DNA of 64,000 nt, taken from the NCBI GenBank assembly GCA_029550865.1, contig JAKPGM010000046.1, positions 1 through 64,000 of the forward strand, given 5' to 3'. A model generated the notes under the pieces. The model saw nothing but the letters and a program-made list of their open reading frames with translations, was not told the DNA's origin and made no database searches. Every line of letters begins with the position of its first letter. Position 1 is the stretch's first letter. Of this stretch, positions 36,253-45,206 are shown in pieces. Source of the stretch: Bacteroidota bacterium. Lineage in GTDB: Bacteria > Bacteroidota > Bacteroidia > Bacteroidales > DTGW01. A program made the position numbers and the translations under genes.

Positions 36253-37170
36253 ATGCCTATTAATGTACCCGACCGACTTCCTGCAATAGATGTTTTGCGG
36301 CAAGAGAATATCTTCGTGATGACCGAATCGACGGCTATTCATCAGGATATCCGTCCTTTACGCATTGCAGTACTCAATCTGATGCCTATCAAGCAGACTA
36401 CTGAAACTCAGATAATTCGAATGCTTTCGAATTCGCCCCTGCAGATAGAGTTAGAGCTGGTACATATTGCAAGTCATATTTCGAAGAATACCCCTCAGGA
36501 GCACCTTAAAACTTTTTATAAGGATTATCGAGAAATTATGCAGCATAAGTACGATGGATTTATCATTACCGGTGCTCCCATCGAACATCTGGAATTTGAA
36601 GAGGTTGATTACTGGAAGAACATCCAGGAGATAATGGATTGGACAGTACACAATGTAACGTCAACGCTTTTTATATGTTGGGCAGCTCAGGCAGGGTTGT
36701 ATCATTTTTATGGTATCCCAAAATATAAGTTGCCGGCAAAGATGTTTGGTGTTTTTGAACATGTTGTTACAGACCCCATGCTTCCACTGGTACGTGGATT
36801 CGACGATGTTTTTATGGCACCGCACTCTCGTCATACGGAAGTTAGACGCGAGGATATAGAAAAAATTCCAGAACTGCAGATAGTAGCATATTCGCGCGAA
36901 GCGGGAGTACATATTGTGATGGATCGGGATGGACGAAAGATATTTGTAACTGGACATTTTGAATACGATCCTCATACATTGCATCAGGAATATGTGCGCG
37001 ATAAAAACAAGGGTATGGATATCGATATTCCACAAAATTATTTTCTCAACGATGATCCCTCTCAACGTCCGGTAGTGACCTGGCGTAGCCATGCCAATCT
37101 GTTTTTTTCGAACTGGCTCAACTATTACGTATATCAGAGCACTCCCTACAACATTGATTCGATTCAATAG
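36253..37170 (+). CDS. metA: Homoserine O-acyltransferase (MetA type, predicted acetyl-CoA specific)
   Basis: The 305-residue protein lines up without gaps to the MetA numbering: Cys142 in FICWAAQAG, His235 and Glu237 in TGHFEYDP, and the conserved Lys in LNLMPIKQTTE (47). It activates homoserine for methionine synthesis. Residue 111 is Glu, in APIEHLEFEEVDYW. Work on MetA enzymes ties Glu111 to acetyl-CoA use and Gly111 to succinyl-CoA use, so the product is probably O-acetylhomoserine. cinA follows after 9 bases. The promoter at 36196-36226 is good. Confidence 0.93.
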   Translation: MPINVPDRLPAIDVLRQENIFVMTESTAIHQDIRPLRIAVLNLMPIKQTTETQIIRMLSNSPLQIELELVHIASHISKNTPQEHLKTFYKDYREIMQHKYDGFIITGAPIEHLEFEEVDYWKNIQEIMDWTVHNVTSTLFICWAAQAGLYHFYGIPKYKLPAKMFGVFEHVVTDPMLPLVRGFDDVFMAPHSRHTEVRREDIEKIPELQIVAYSREAGVHIVMDRDGRKIFVTGHFEYDPHTLHQEYVRDKNKGMDIDIPQNYFLNDDPSQRPVVTWRSHANLFFSNWLNYYVYQSTPYNIDSIQ

Positions 37171-37179
37171 ATTTTCCAG

Positions 37180-38415
37180 ATGCAGGCAACCATCATTGCC
37201 ATAGGAGATGAATTGTTGATTGGTAAAGTTGTTAATATCAATGCGGCCTACATAGCACGAAAACTCAACCTTATAGGAATTCGTGTAAGGGAAGCCACTG
37301 TGGTTGGTGATAATCGTCAGGAGATTTTACAGGCACTTGAACGTGCCCATGAGCAGAGCAAGGTTGTTATTCTTACCGGTGGACTTGGTCCAACGTCCGA
37401 CGATATTACCAAACCTGCACTTTGTGAATATTTTGGATCAAAGTTGGTTTTTAATCCGGATGTACTGGAACAAATTAAAGTTTTTCTTACCAAACGTAGA
37501 GGTATACTTAATGAGCTTAACCAGAGTCAGGCATGGGTGCCCGATAATTGTGCCCTGTTGACCAATGCCATTGGCACAGCACCGGGAATGTTTTTTGAGA
37601 AAGAGGGACGGTGTTATTTTGCTTTGCCCGGCGTACCCTTTGAAATGGAGAAAATGCTTGACGAGCAGGTGATTCCGATTTTGATAGAAAAATTTAAGCT
37701 GGAGCATATATATCATCGAACTATCCTTACCACAGGAGTCGCCGAGTCGGTATTGGCCGAAACAATTGCCAATTGGGAAAAGTCATTACCCCAGGAAGTA
37801 AAATTGGCCTATTTACCTTCTCCGGGAATTGTAAAGATTCGTCTTTCGGTTTACCATCATCCCCAGGGACAGGAGATGATTGCACAAGCCGAGCAACAAT
37901 TGCATGCAATCATTCCAGAATATATCTTTGGATACGACGACGATACGCTGGAAAGTGTGGTAGGAAGATTATTACTCGAACGTGGGGCTACAGTTTCAAC
38001 AGCCGAAAGTTGTACGGGTGGGAATATAGCTTTGTCCATCGTCTCAGTAGCAGGCGCTTCGGCCTATTTTAAGGGCGGATTAATAGCCTACTCCAACGAG
38101 GTAAAAATCCAGGAGCTTGGAGTTGACCCAAAAATTCTGGAAACCCATGGAGCTGTAAGTCGTCAAACGGCAGAAGCTATGGCATTGGGCTGCTTAAAAA
38201 AATTCAAAACGCAATTTGCGTTGGCGGTTACCGGGATAGCTGGTCCCGACGGAGGAACACCTGAAAAGCCTGTTGGAACTGTTTGGATTGCTGTCGCCAC
38301 TGAATCAAAAGTGATAAGCAACGATTTTCTATTTGGCGATAATCGCATGCGGAATATTCAGCGGAGTACCATAGCTGCGCTTAATTTATTGAGAAAAGCT
38401 ATTCTTGATTGCTAA
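37180..38415 (+). CDS. cinA: CinA-like protein (nicotinamide-nucleotide amidase)
   Basis: The 411-residue protein has the N-terminal molybdopterin-binding-like domain (IGDELLIGKVVNINAAYIAR, LTGGLGPTSDDITKPAL, LPGVPFEMEKM) and the C-terminal CinA amidase domain (TVSTAESCTGGNIA, SVAGASAYFKGGLIAYSNEVK, AVTGIAGPDGGTPEKPVGTVWIA). The C-terminal part deamidates nicotinamide mononucleotide in NAD salvage; the N-terminal part hydrolyses ADP-ribose in some relatives. It is 9 bases after metA, likely co-transcribed. A natural-competence role is not supported by context. Confidence 0.92.
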   Translation: MQATIIAIGDELLIGKVVNINAAYIARKLNLIGIRVREATVVGDNRQEILQALERAHEQSKVVILTGGLGPTSDDITKPALCEYFGSKLVFNPDVLEQIKVFLTKRRGILNELNQSQAWVPDNCALLTNAIGTAPGMFFEKEGRCYFALPGVPFEMEKMLDEQVIPILIEKFKLEHIYHRTILTTGVAESVLAETIANWEKSLPQEVKLAYLPSPGIVKIRLSVYHHPQGQEMIAQAEQQLHAIIPEYIFGYDDDTLESVVGRLLLERGATVSTAESCTGGNIALSIVSVAGASAYFKGGLIAYSNEVKIQELGVDPKILETHGAVSRQTAEAMALGCLKKFKTQFALAVTGIAGPDGGTPEKPVGTVWIAVATESKVISNDFLFGDNRMRNIQRSTIAALNLLRKAILDC

Positions 38416-38442
38416 ATCTATTTTTTAGGGAAGTCACTTAAG

Positions 38443-38458
38443 TAATTTTGTAAATTTG
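38443..38458 (+). promoter_or_regulatory. Two tandem candidate -7 boxes before the CLC gene
   Basis: TAATTTTG (38443-38450) is directly followed by TAAATTTG (38451-38458); both fit TAnnTTTG and lie 17-32 bases before the ATG at 38475. TTTT at 38421-38424 is at near-correct distance for a weak -33 box of the first. Confidence 0.35.
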
Positions 38459-38474
38459 TCCTTAAAAAGTTTAG

Positions 38475-39809
38475 ATGCAATTAAAGTCTCTTGGACATAC
38501 GCTTCAGTTTCGTTTGCGTAGTTTAGTTCTTAAATTACCCAAACGTACGGTCATTATCCTGGTTTGTGTGTTAATTGGTATAGTAGCTGGTTTTTCGGTT
38601 TTCCTCTTAAAAAATTTATTGATATACGTTCATTATTTCATTCAATTTGTTATAAATCAAAAGTATTCCAATTTACTTTATGCTCTTCTTCCGTCTATGG
38701 GGTTATTTTTAACTCTAATTTATTTGCAGATATTTCACAAGGAAGGGCTAAAGTTTGGCATTAGTCCTATACTTTATGCCATAAAGAATAAGTCCTCCAA
38801 TATCGATCGTAAGCATATGTATGGTCATTTGTTTTCCAGTGCTTTTACGGTGGGTTTTGGGGGTTCAGCGGGTTTCGAGGCTCCGATTGTAGCTACGGGT
38901 TCGGCCATTGGTTCTAATTTAGCCCGATATTTTAAAATTACCGACGATGATCGGAATGTTTTGCTGGCAAGCGGTGCGGCAGCTGGTATTTCTGCAGTTT
39001 TTAATGCCCCCATAGCTGGTGTGCTTTTTGCTATCGAGGTATTACTTGCCGAAACGACAGTAGCAGCTTTCATTCCCTTGTTGTTTGCCAGTGCCACTGC
39101 GGCTGTGGTGTCACGAATTTTGTTTCAGGGTCAGCTATTTGTGCTTATTACCACAGGCTGGAAAATTGATGCTATTCCGATTTATGTTTTACTGGGTATT
39201 CTGGCTGGGTTATATGCTGTAATCATTATTCGACAATCGTTCAGCATTAAAAGGCGCTTTGAAGCAATATCTAATAAATGGTATCGTGCGGCTGTTGGTG
39301 GAGTTGCATTAGCCTTGCTAATTTTTCTTTTTCCTCCGTTGTTTGGTGAGGGATATTTTTCAATACAGGCTATTTTCAATCAGCAGGAGGTTACAATAGT
39401 CAATAATCAATTGTTTCAGCCGTATGCATTTCTGCCTCTTATTAGCATTCTTGTATTGTTGTATGTAAAGATTTTAGCAACCAGTATTACTATCTCGGCG
39501 GGTGGGAACGGTGGCATTTTTGCCCCTTCACTTGTTATGGGAGGTTTTTTGGGTTATTGGCTTGCAATCGCCCTTAATTACACAGGACTTTTTAACTTGA
39601 ATGTCATCAATTTTACTGTAGTTGGCATGGCGGGAGTCCTTTCAGGAGTTCTCAAAACACCCCTAACGGCAGTGTTTCTCATTGCCGAAATGACTGGTGG
39701 TTATTCACTTTTTGTGCCCCTCATGTTAGTTTCGGCTTGTGCTTATTATGTGGCTTCGTTTTTTGAGCACAAGTCGATATACGCAAAAGAGCTAGAAATA
39801 CGTTTATAA
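38475..39809 (+). CDS. CLC-family chloride channel/transporter
   Basis: The 444-residue membrane protein has the CLC motifs: GFGGSAGFEAPIVATGSAIGSN with the external gating Glu at about 135, and SAGGNGGIFAPSLVMGG further on, and no CBS domains. The residue after Glu188 in LFAIEVLLAE is Val189; in Escherichia coli CLC the aligned residue is Glu203, the internal proton acceptor, while animal CLC channels have Val. The C-terminal Tyr (about 437, KSIYAKEL) that helps bind chloride is kept. It may therefore be an uncoupled chloride pathway. It starts a rightward CLC-dapB-antiporter run. Confidence 0.85.
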   Translation: MQLKSLGHTLQFRLRSLVLKLPKRTVIILVCVLIGIVAGFSVFLLKNLLIYVHYFIQFVINQKYSNLLYALLPSMGLFLTLIYLQIFHKEGLKFGISPILYAIKNKSSNIDRKHMYGHLFSSAFTVGFGGSAGFEAPIVATGSAIGSNLARYFKITDDDRNVLLASGAAAGISAVFNAPIAGVLFAIEVLLAETTVAAFIPLLFASATAAVVSRILFQGQLFVLITTGWKIDAIPIYVLLGILAGLYAVIIIRQSFSIKRRFEAISNKWYRAAVGGVALALLIFLFPPLFGEGYFSIQAIFNQQEVTIVNNQLFQPYAFLPLISILVLLYVKILATSITISAGGNGGIFAPSLVMGGFLGYWLAIALNYTGLFNLNVINFTVVGMAGVLSGVLKTPLTAVFLIAEMTGGYSLFVPLMLVSACAYYVASFFEHKSIYAKELEIRL

Positions 39810-39821
39810 ATTAAAAAAGCT

Positions 39822-40574
39822 ATGATTAAAATTGGATTGATGGGCTTTGGCCGGGCAGGCAAGGCCGTTGCTACAGTGTTTTTGAGGCATCATGAATTTA
39901 GTCTCGAATGGGTGATGCGAAAACAAAAATTGTTGTCACATCGTTCAGCTGCTGAATTTTTGGGTATTGATACGCCGGATCCAGGTGAAATTATATCGGT
40001 GGATGAATGCGACATCAATGATGTGTTGGAAAAGAAACCCGTTGATTATATAGTAGATTTCTCTAATGAGGAGAGTATTTATCAATATGCAAATGCTGCT
40101 GCTGAAAGAAGAGTTAAAATTGTTTCGGCTATTTCGCATTATAGCGATAAAACTATTAGTTTTTTGAAAGAGATAGCCCAAAAAACCGTTGTATTCTGGT
40201 CGCCCAATATTACCTTAGGCGTTAATTACTTAATGTTTGCGGCTAAATTTTTAAAAAAGATTGCCCCGTGGGTAGATATTGTGGTGCTCGAAGAACATTT
40301 CAAACAAAAGCAGGGGGTTTCGGGAACAGCCTTAAAAATAGCTGATGTTCTTGATGTAAATTATTCGCAAATAAGCTCCATACGGGCGGGGGGCATAGTT
40401 GGTAAGCACGAAATCATTTTTGGGTTTCCATTTCAAACAGTTCGACTTATCCATGAGTCGATATCGCGTGAAGCGTTTGGAAATGGGGCTATATTTGTAG
40501 CAAAGAATCTGGAACATAAGGAGACCGGGTTCTATCGTTTCGAAGACTTATTATTGCCTTATTTCTCTGAATAA
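39822..40574 (+). CDS. dapB: 4-hydroxy-tetrahydrodipicolinate reductase
   Basis: The 250-residue enzyme has the dinucleotide loop MGFGRAGKAVATVF at the start, DYIVDFSNEES in the middle, SPNITLGVN, the catalytic segment EEHFKQKQGVSGTALKIADVL, and GKHEIIFGFPFQTVRLIHES near the end. The first catalytic His and the catalytic Lys are kept, but the second His of the usual H-H pair is Phe, and the normal D-A-P before S-G-T is altered. It is thus a divergent DapB, acting in lysine and diaminopimelate synthesis. It lies 12 bases after the CLC gene and 8 before the antiporter. Confidence 0.85.
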   Translation: MIKIGLMGFGRAGKAVATVFLRHHEFSLEWVMRKQKLLSHRSAAEFLGIDTPDPGEIISVDECDINDVLEKKPVDYIVDFSNEESIYQYANAAAERRVKIVSAISHYSDKTISFLKEIAQKTVVFWSPNITLGVNYLMFAAKFLKKIAPWVDIVVLEEHFKQKQGVSGTALKIADVLDVNYSQISSIRAGGIVGKHEIIFGFPFQTVRLIHESISREAFGNGAIFVAKNLEHKETGFYRFEDLLLPYFSE

Positions 40575-40582
40575 ATAAAACC

Positions 40583-41755
40583 ATGACAGGTGCCATTATC
40601 ATAACGCTTTGTATTTTATTACTACTCTCGTACGTTTTTGATATCACGGCTTCAAAAACAAAATTACCCTCTGTAATACTTTTACTTGTCTTGGGATTGG
40701 TAATGCGAAAGGCAGTTGATACGCTGTCGATTAGTATGCCTAATCTTGCACCCGTATTACCTCTCCTGGGTACCATAGGGCTTATTCTTATTGTGCTTGA
40801 AGGTTCCCTCGAACTCGAATTCAATAAATCTAAGTTTCCCTTGATTGCTAAATCCTCTTTGTTGGCTCTGCTGTCGATTGTTGTTCTTACTATATCTTTT
40901 GCAACGGCATTTTTTTATTTCACCCATTTGCCTTTTAGAAGTTGCTTGATTAATGCTCTTCCGTTGTCTATTATCAGTAGTGCTATTGCAATTCCTACCA
41001 GCAGAAATTTTAGTGCTGAAAATCGAGAGTTTATTGTTTATGAAAGCAGTTTGTCGGATATTTTTGGAGTTATTTTGTTCAATTTTATAATATATAATGA
41101 TTCTTTGGGCATAAATGCAGTAGGTCATTTTTTTATTCAAATTGTTCTCATTGCGTTTCTTTCTTTTATAGTAACGGTGGGACTATTGCTGTTGCTTCGT
41201 AAGTTAAATCATCATGTACGATACACGCCTATCATATTATTGATAATTCTGGTATATGCAGTTTCTAAAGAATTACACCTGCCTGCTTTGTTATTTATCC
41301 TGGTCCTGGGCTTATTTTTTGCTAATTTTGAAAAGTTAGCGCACTTTAATGCGATTCAAAAGCTACATCCTGACGTTTTAAAAATTGAAATCAAACGATT
41401 TAAAGAACTTACTGTGGAAATGACCTTTCTCATTCGGTCGCTTTTTTTTCTTCTGTTTGGTTTTATGATTGAAACGTCCAAACTGTTTGATTTAGGTTCT
41501 TTTCTGTGGTCATTGGGAATTATTGTGGCTATTTATGGAAGTCGTTGGGTCTTACTAAAAATATTTAAACTTTCGATTCAACCCTTATTATTTATAGTTC
41601 CACGTGGATTAATAACTATTCTATTATTTCTTTCAATTCCTACCGAACATGCTGTATTTATTGTGAATGATTCGTTAGTTATACAGGTTATCATATTTAC
41701 AGCTTTGCTCATGATGTTTGGAATGTTTGGGGTAAAACGTTCGATGTCGGTGTGA
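40583..41755 (+). CDS. Cation:proton antiporter (CPA family)
   Basis: The 390-residue protein has about twelve hydrophobic helices and the general layout of KefB/NhaP-type antiporters (PSVILLLVLGLVMRK, LILIVLEGSLELEF, ISSAIAIPTSR, SSLSDIFGVILFNF with acidic and polar residues in the transport core). There is no C-terminal nucleotide-binding domain, so it is a membrane-only form. The ion (K+ or Na+) cannot be inferred. It is the last gene of the run and is followed by a terminator shared with yceI. Confidence 0.82.
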   Translation: MTGAIIITLCILLLLSYVFDITASKTKLPSVILLLVLGLVMRKAVDTLSISMPNLAPVLPLLGTIGLILIVLEGSLELEFNKSKFPLIAKSSLLALLSIVVLTISFATAFFYFTHLPFRSCLINALPLSIISSAIAIPTSRNFSAENREFIVYESSLSDIFGVILFNFIIYNDSLGINAVGHFFIQIVLIAFLSFIVTVGLLLLLRKLNHHVRYTPIILLIILVYAVSKELHLPALLFILVLGLFFANFEKLAHFNAIQKLHPDVLKIEIKRFKELTVEMTFLIRSLFFLLFGFMIETSKLFDLGSFLWSLGIIVAIYGSRWVLLKIFKLSIQPLLFIVPRGLITILLFLSIPTEHAVFIVNDSLVIQVIIFTALLMMFGMFGVKRSMSV

Positions 41756-41759
41756 AAAA

Positions 41760-41792
41760 AACCGGTTTTTCATTTTTTTCGAAAAACCGGTT
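41760..41792. terminator. Intrinsic terminator between antiporter and yceI genes
   Basis: The arms aaccggttttt (41760-41770) and aaaaaccggtt (41782-41792) pair around an 11-base loop. A- and T-tracts on both sides suit termination from either direction, and the flanking genes converge. Confidence 0.8.
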
Positions 41793-41814
41793 AGAATCAA
41801 CTACGGCCAGTTGT

Positions 41815-42432
41815 TTATTGAACCTTATTAAATTCAAGTTTTAAGGATACATTGACTTCATTGCCAACTACTGCACCACCAGCTTCGGTAAGGGCATTCC
41901 ACTTAAGTCCGTAATCAAATCGGTTGATTACAGCAGAGGCCTTAAAACCTGCCTTAATATTTCCATAGGGATCTTTAGCGGTTCCGCCATAGGTAACATC
42001 AAATTTTACTGTTTTTGTAACATCCCGGATGGTCAAATCGCCTACCAGCTCGTACTTATTACCACTCACTTTTTTAAACGACTTGCTTTTAAAGGTCATT
42101 TTGGGAAATTTAGCTGCATTGAAAAAATCATCGCCTTTTAAATGGTTATCCCGCATTTCATTATCGGTGTTAATGCTATTAACGTCGACCGAGAAATCAA
42201 TTACGGCGTCAGTGAAATCGTCATTCTTACTTACAATGCTACCATCAAAGGTACGGAAGCTACCCTCAACCTCAGAAATTACAAGATGTTGTACCGAGAA
42301 CTTTACCGTTGAGTGCGCCTTGTCTACCTGCCATTTCGACTGTGCTTGTAATCCGCCCTGAGCAAACAATCCAGCGAGCAAAAACGCTGCTGCTAATCGG
42401 AAATGAACAAAGAAATTTGCTGTTTTTTTCAT
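41815..42432 (-). CDS. YceI-family periplasmic protein
   Basis: The 205-residue protein has a signal peptide (about 1-30, ending AQGGLQAQS) and a YceI lipocalin-like domain: WQVDKAHSTVKFSVQHLVISEVEGSF, DNEMRDNHLKGDDFFNAAKFPKMTFKSKSF, VGDLTIRDVTKTVKF, GFKASAVINRFDYGL. These segments are given here only as markers of about 30-200. YceI proteins bind isoprenoid-like ligands in the periplasm. The gene diverges from an HxlR-type regulator, which may control it. Confidence 0.92.
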   Translation of the reverse strand: MKKTANFFVHFRLAAAFLLAGLFAQGGLQAQSKWQVDKAHSTVKFSVQHLVISEVEGSFRTFDGSIVSKNDDFTDAVIDFSVDVNSINTDNEMRDNHLKGDDFFNAAKFPKMTFKSKSFKKVSGNKYELVGDLTIRDVTKTVKFDVTYGGTAKDPYGNIKAGFKASAVINRFDYGLKWNALTEAGGAVVGNEVNVSLKLEFNKVQ

Positions 42433-42526
42433 AATCTTACAATTTTAAATTTAACAATAGTTACTTATTGATACTAAATGTATTTTTTATACTAACATAA
42501 TAACAAGAACCCTGGAAATTTGTTTA

Positions 42527-42534
42527 TAACTTTG
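42527..42534 (+). promoter_or_regulatory. Candidate -7 box of the HxlR-type regulator gene
   Basis: TAACTTTG fits TAnnTTTG and ends 40 bases before the ATG at 42575, in the space shared with the leftward yceI gene. A clear -33 box is not seen. Confidence 0.35.
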
Positions 42535-42574
42535 AGGGTTTTTCTGTTGAAATCGTTGAAGAATAGAAAAAAAC

Positions 42575-42925
42575 ATGAGTGAAGAAAAATTTTGTCCTAT
42601 TAAGGATGTACTGGACAGGGTAGGGGATAAGTGGTCGATTTATGTTATTACAACCCTGGGGAAAGAAGGAGTATTGCGTTTTAACGAGCTTAAGCATCAT
42701 ATTCAGGGTATTTCTCAAAAAATGTTGACATATACCTTGCGTCATCTGGAGGAAGATGGTTTGGTAGAACGTCATTATTTTGCTGAAATACCTCCAAGGG
42801 TTGAATATCGACTCACTCCAATTGGAATAAGTTTACTCGAACAGCTCAATAATCTTTCTCAGTGGGCAATGCAATACCATGAAGAAATTCTACAAGCCAG
42901 GAGGAACTTTAAATTAAAATCTTAA
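42575..42925 (+). CDS. HxlR-family transcriptional regulator
   Basis: The 116-residue winged-helix protein has FCPIKDVLDRVGDKWSIYVI, RFNELKHHIQGISQKMLTYTLRHLEEDGLVER and PPRVEYRLTPIGISLLEQL, which cover the family domain. The N-terminal Cys at position 7 is at the place used for redox or electrophile sensing in YodB/HypR. The gene diverges from yceI with 142 bases between starts, so regulation of yceI is likely. recG follows 24 bases downstream, with its own -7 box inside the end of this gene. Confidence 0.9.
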   Translation: MSEEKFCPIKDVLDRVGDKWSIYVITTLGKEGVLRFNELKHHIQGISQKMLTYTLRHLEEDGLVERHYFAEIPPRVEYRLTPIGISLLEQLNNLSQWAMQYHEEILQARRNFKLKS

Positions 42926-42930
42926 CTTTG
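42923..42930 (+). promoter_or_regulatory. Candidate -7 box of recG
   Basis: TAACTTTG fits TAnnTTTG, overlaps the stop codon of the HxlR gene, and lies 19 bases before the recG ATG at 42950. Confidence 0.35.
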
Positions 42931-42949
42931 TTTGTGATTCTCAAATCCC

Positions 42950-45049
42950 ATGAGTTCCCTGGATACACCTGTAAAATATTTACCAGGTATTGGTCCCAAA
43001 CGTGCTGAGATTCTTGCAGCAGACCTGAATATCGTCACGGTTGAGGATTTATTGCTGTACTTCCCTTACAAACATGTTGATAAAACGCGTTTCTATAAAA
43101 TTAATGAGCTCGCCCCTGATTTACCCTACATACAGATTATTGGTAAGATTGTTGGTTACCAGATGGTAGGTGAAGGCATAAAAAAAAGATTGGTAGCCAC
43201 TTTTATTGATGATACTGGCGCAATAGAGCTGGTATGGTTTCAGGGACATAAATGGGTACAGCAAACCTATACGATTAATACCTTGTACATTGTTTATGGA
43301 AAACCCAATTTTTTTAATGGAAAATATAGTATTCCCCATCCAGAAATAGATCCCTTCACAGATGATCAAAGTTTTAGGCCTGCATTGCAGCCCTATTACA
43401 ACACCACTGAACGGATGAAGAAATACTTCATGACTTCGCGGTGGATACACAAACTCATGGGACATTGCCTGGAAAAATATCTGAAGGAAGTCGAAGAAAC
43501 CCTCCCAACCTACTTGATTAAAAGTTTGAATCTTGTTTCGCTTCGCGATGCCTTGCAAAGTATACATTACCCCCAATCTATTGCGGAACTAAAAAAAGCA
43601 GAGTACCGTTTAAAATTTGAAGAGCTTTTTACCATTCAACTCAACCTTGCCTATCAAAAGTCGATTCGAAAAAAGATGCCCTCGTCCCTGATATGTAGGC
43701 AGGTAGGCGATTTGTTTCATTCGTTTTATCAGCATAATTTGCCTTTTGAGCTTACTAATGCCCAGAAAAGGGTAATCAAGGAAATACGTAAGGATTTGGG
43801 CTCGGGACATCAGATGAATCGTTTACTGCAGGGCGATGTAGGGAGCGGTAAAACGCTGGTAGCGCTTATGACCATGCTCATTGCGCTCGACAATGGATTT
43901 CAAACCTGTTTGATGGCTCCTACTGAAATTCTTGCAAATCAACATTATGAAAGTTTTGTCCGTCTGTTGCAGAATTTACCTATTAATATCCAGTTACTTA
44001 CAGGATCGACAAAAAAATCGGCACGACGACAGATAATGGAAGGTCTGTCCGAAGGTACTACGCACATACTCATTGGCACTCATGCCCTCATAGAGGATAA
44101 TGTGCAGTTTAAAAATCTTGGGTTAGTTATCATCGATGAGCAACATCGTTTTGGGGTGGCACAGCGGGCCAAATTATGGCAAAAAAACACTTCACCCCCC
44201 CATGTGTTGGTGATGACGGCGACACCCATCCCGCGAACGTTGGCCATGACTCTGTATGGCGACCTTGATGTGTCGGTTATTGACGAATTGCCGCCAGGAA
44301 GGAAGCCTATCATCACCCGACATTTCACCGACCTACAGCGCGAAAAGGTAATAGCCCTGATAAAGCGGGAAATTGAATTGGGACGACAGGTGTACATTGT
44401 TTTTCCCCTCATTAAAGAGTCTGAAAAACTCGACCTGAAAGCTTTGGAAAAAGGGTTTCATCAACTTCAGAAGCAGTTTCCCCCTCCACAGTATAGCCTT
44501 TGTATGGTTCATGGGCAAATGAAAGCTGCAGAAAAGGATGAGGCTATGAAAGGTTTTGTTGAGGGGAAGCATCATATGCTGGTATCAACCACTGTCATTG
44601 AGGTAGGGGTGAATGTGCCGAATGCATCGGTTATGGTAATTGAGAATGCCGAGAGGTTTGGTCTGTCGCAGTTGCATCAATTGCGTGGTAGGGTGGGTAG
44701 AGGGGCCGATCAGAGCTACTGTATATTGCTTACCAGCCATAAATTGTCGGAGGATGCCCGAAAACGGATGCACATCATGGAAACTTCGAATGATGGATTT
44801 GTAATTGCAGAAGCCGATTTAAAACTCCGTGGCCCTGGCGATATTGAGGGAACGCAACAAAGTGGAATGCCTTTTGAACTTCATATCGCCAATCTGGCGA
44901 AAGACCAGCAAATACTGCAAATGGCTAAGGATATAGCAATGGATATTGTGGAAAAAGACCCTCTACTCAATTCTCCCGAAAACGTCAAACTTAAATTTCT
45001 GGTCTCAAAAACAAGAAAGGAAAACATTAATTGGAGTTTAATCAGCTGA
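42950..45049 (+). CDS. recG: ATP-dependent DNA helicase RecG
   Basis: The 699-residue enzyme has the N-terminal wedge/OB domain (VKYLPGIGPKRAEIL, LLLYFPYKHVD), then helicase motifs LLQGDVGSGKTLVAL (Walker A, about 287-301), LVIIDEQHRFG (DEQH box, about 393), VMTATPIPRTLAMT, STTVIEVGVNVPNAS and QLHQLRGRVGRG. It rescues stalled replication forks and migrates Holliday junctions. The length is typical. Confidence 0.97.
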   Translation: MSSLDTPVKYLPGIGPKRAEILAADLNIVTVEDLLLYFPYKHVDKTRFYKINELAPDLPYIQIIGKIVGYQMVGEGIKKRLVATFIDDTGAIELVWFQGHKWVQQTYTINTLYIVYGKPNFFNGKYSIPHPEIDPFTDDQSFRPALQPYYNTTERMKKYFMTSRWIHKLMGHCLEKYLKEVEETLPTYLIKSLNLVSLRDALQSIHYPQSIAELKKAEYRLKFEELFTIQLNLAYQKSIRKKMPSSLICRQVGDLFHSFYQHNLPFELTNAQKRVIKEIRKDLGSGHQMNRLLQGDVGSGKTLVALMTMLIALDNGFQTCLMAPTEILANQHYESFVRLLQNLPINIQLLTGSTKKSARRQIMEGLSEGTTHILIGTHALIEDNVQFKNLGLVIIDEQHRFGVAQRAKLWQKNTSPPHVLVMTATPIPRTLAMTLYGDLDVSVIDELPPGRKPIITRHFTDLQREKVIALIKREIELGRQVYIVFPLIKESEKLDLKALEKGFHQLQKQFPPPQYSLCMVHGQMKAAEKDEAMKGFVEGKHHMLVSTTVIEVGVNVPNASVMVIENAERFGLSQLHQLRGRVGRGADQSYCILLTSHKLSEDARKRMHIMETSNDGFVIAEADLKLRGPGDIEGTQQSGMPFELHIANLAKDQQILQMAKDIAMDIVEKDPLLNSPENVKLKFLVSKTRKENINWSLIS

Positions 45050-45150
45050 CCAAGCTTTTTTCCAGAGAAAAATCCTCCCCCTTTTTTATATCGATAATTT
45101 AAAAACATTCCAAACTACGCTGGTTGTCAGGTAAATTAAAAACCGACTAT

Positions 45151-45158
45151 TATATTTG
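45151..45158 (+). promoter_or_regulatory. Candidate -7 box of the etfBA operon
   Basis: TATATTTG fits TAnnTTTG and lies about 50 bases before the etfB ATG at 45207. No TTTG box at the standard distance is seen. Confidence 0.35.
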
Positions 45159-45206
45159 TTCGCATTTTTTAAAAAAATTTTGGTTGTTGAAAAAAAATTA
45201 AATAGG

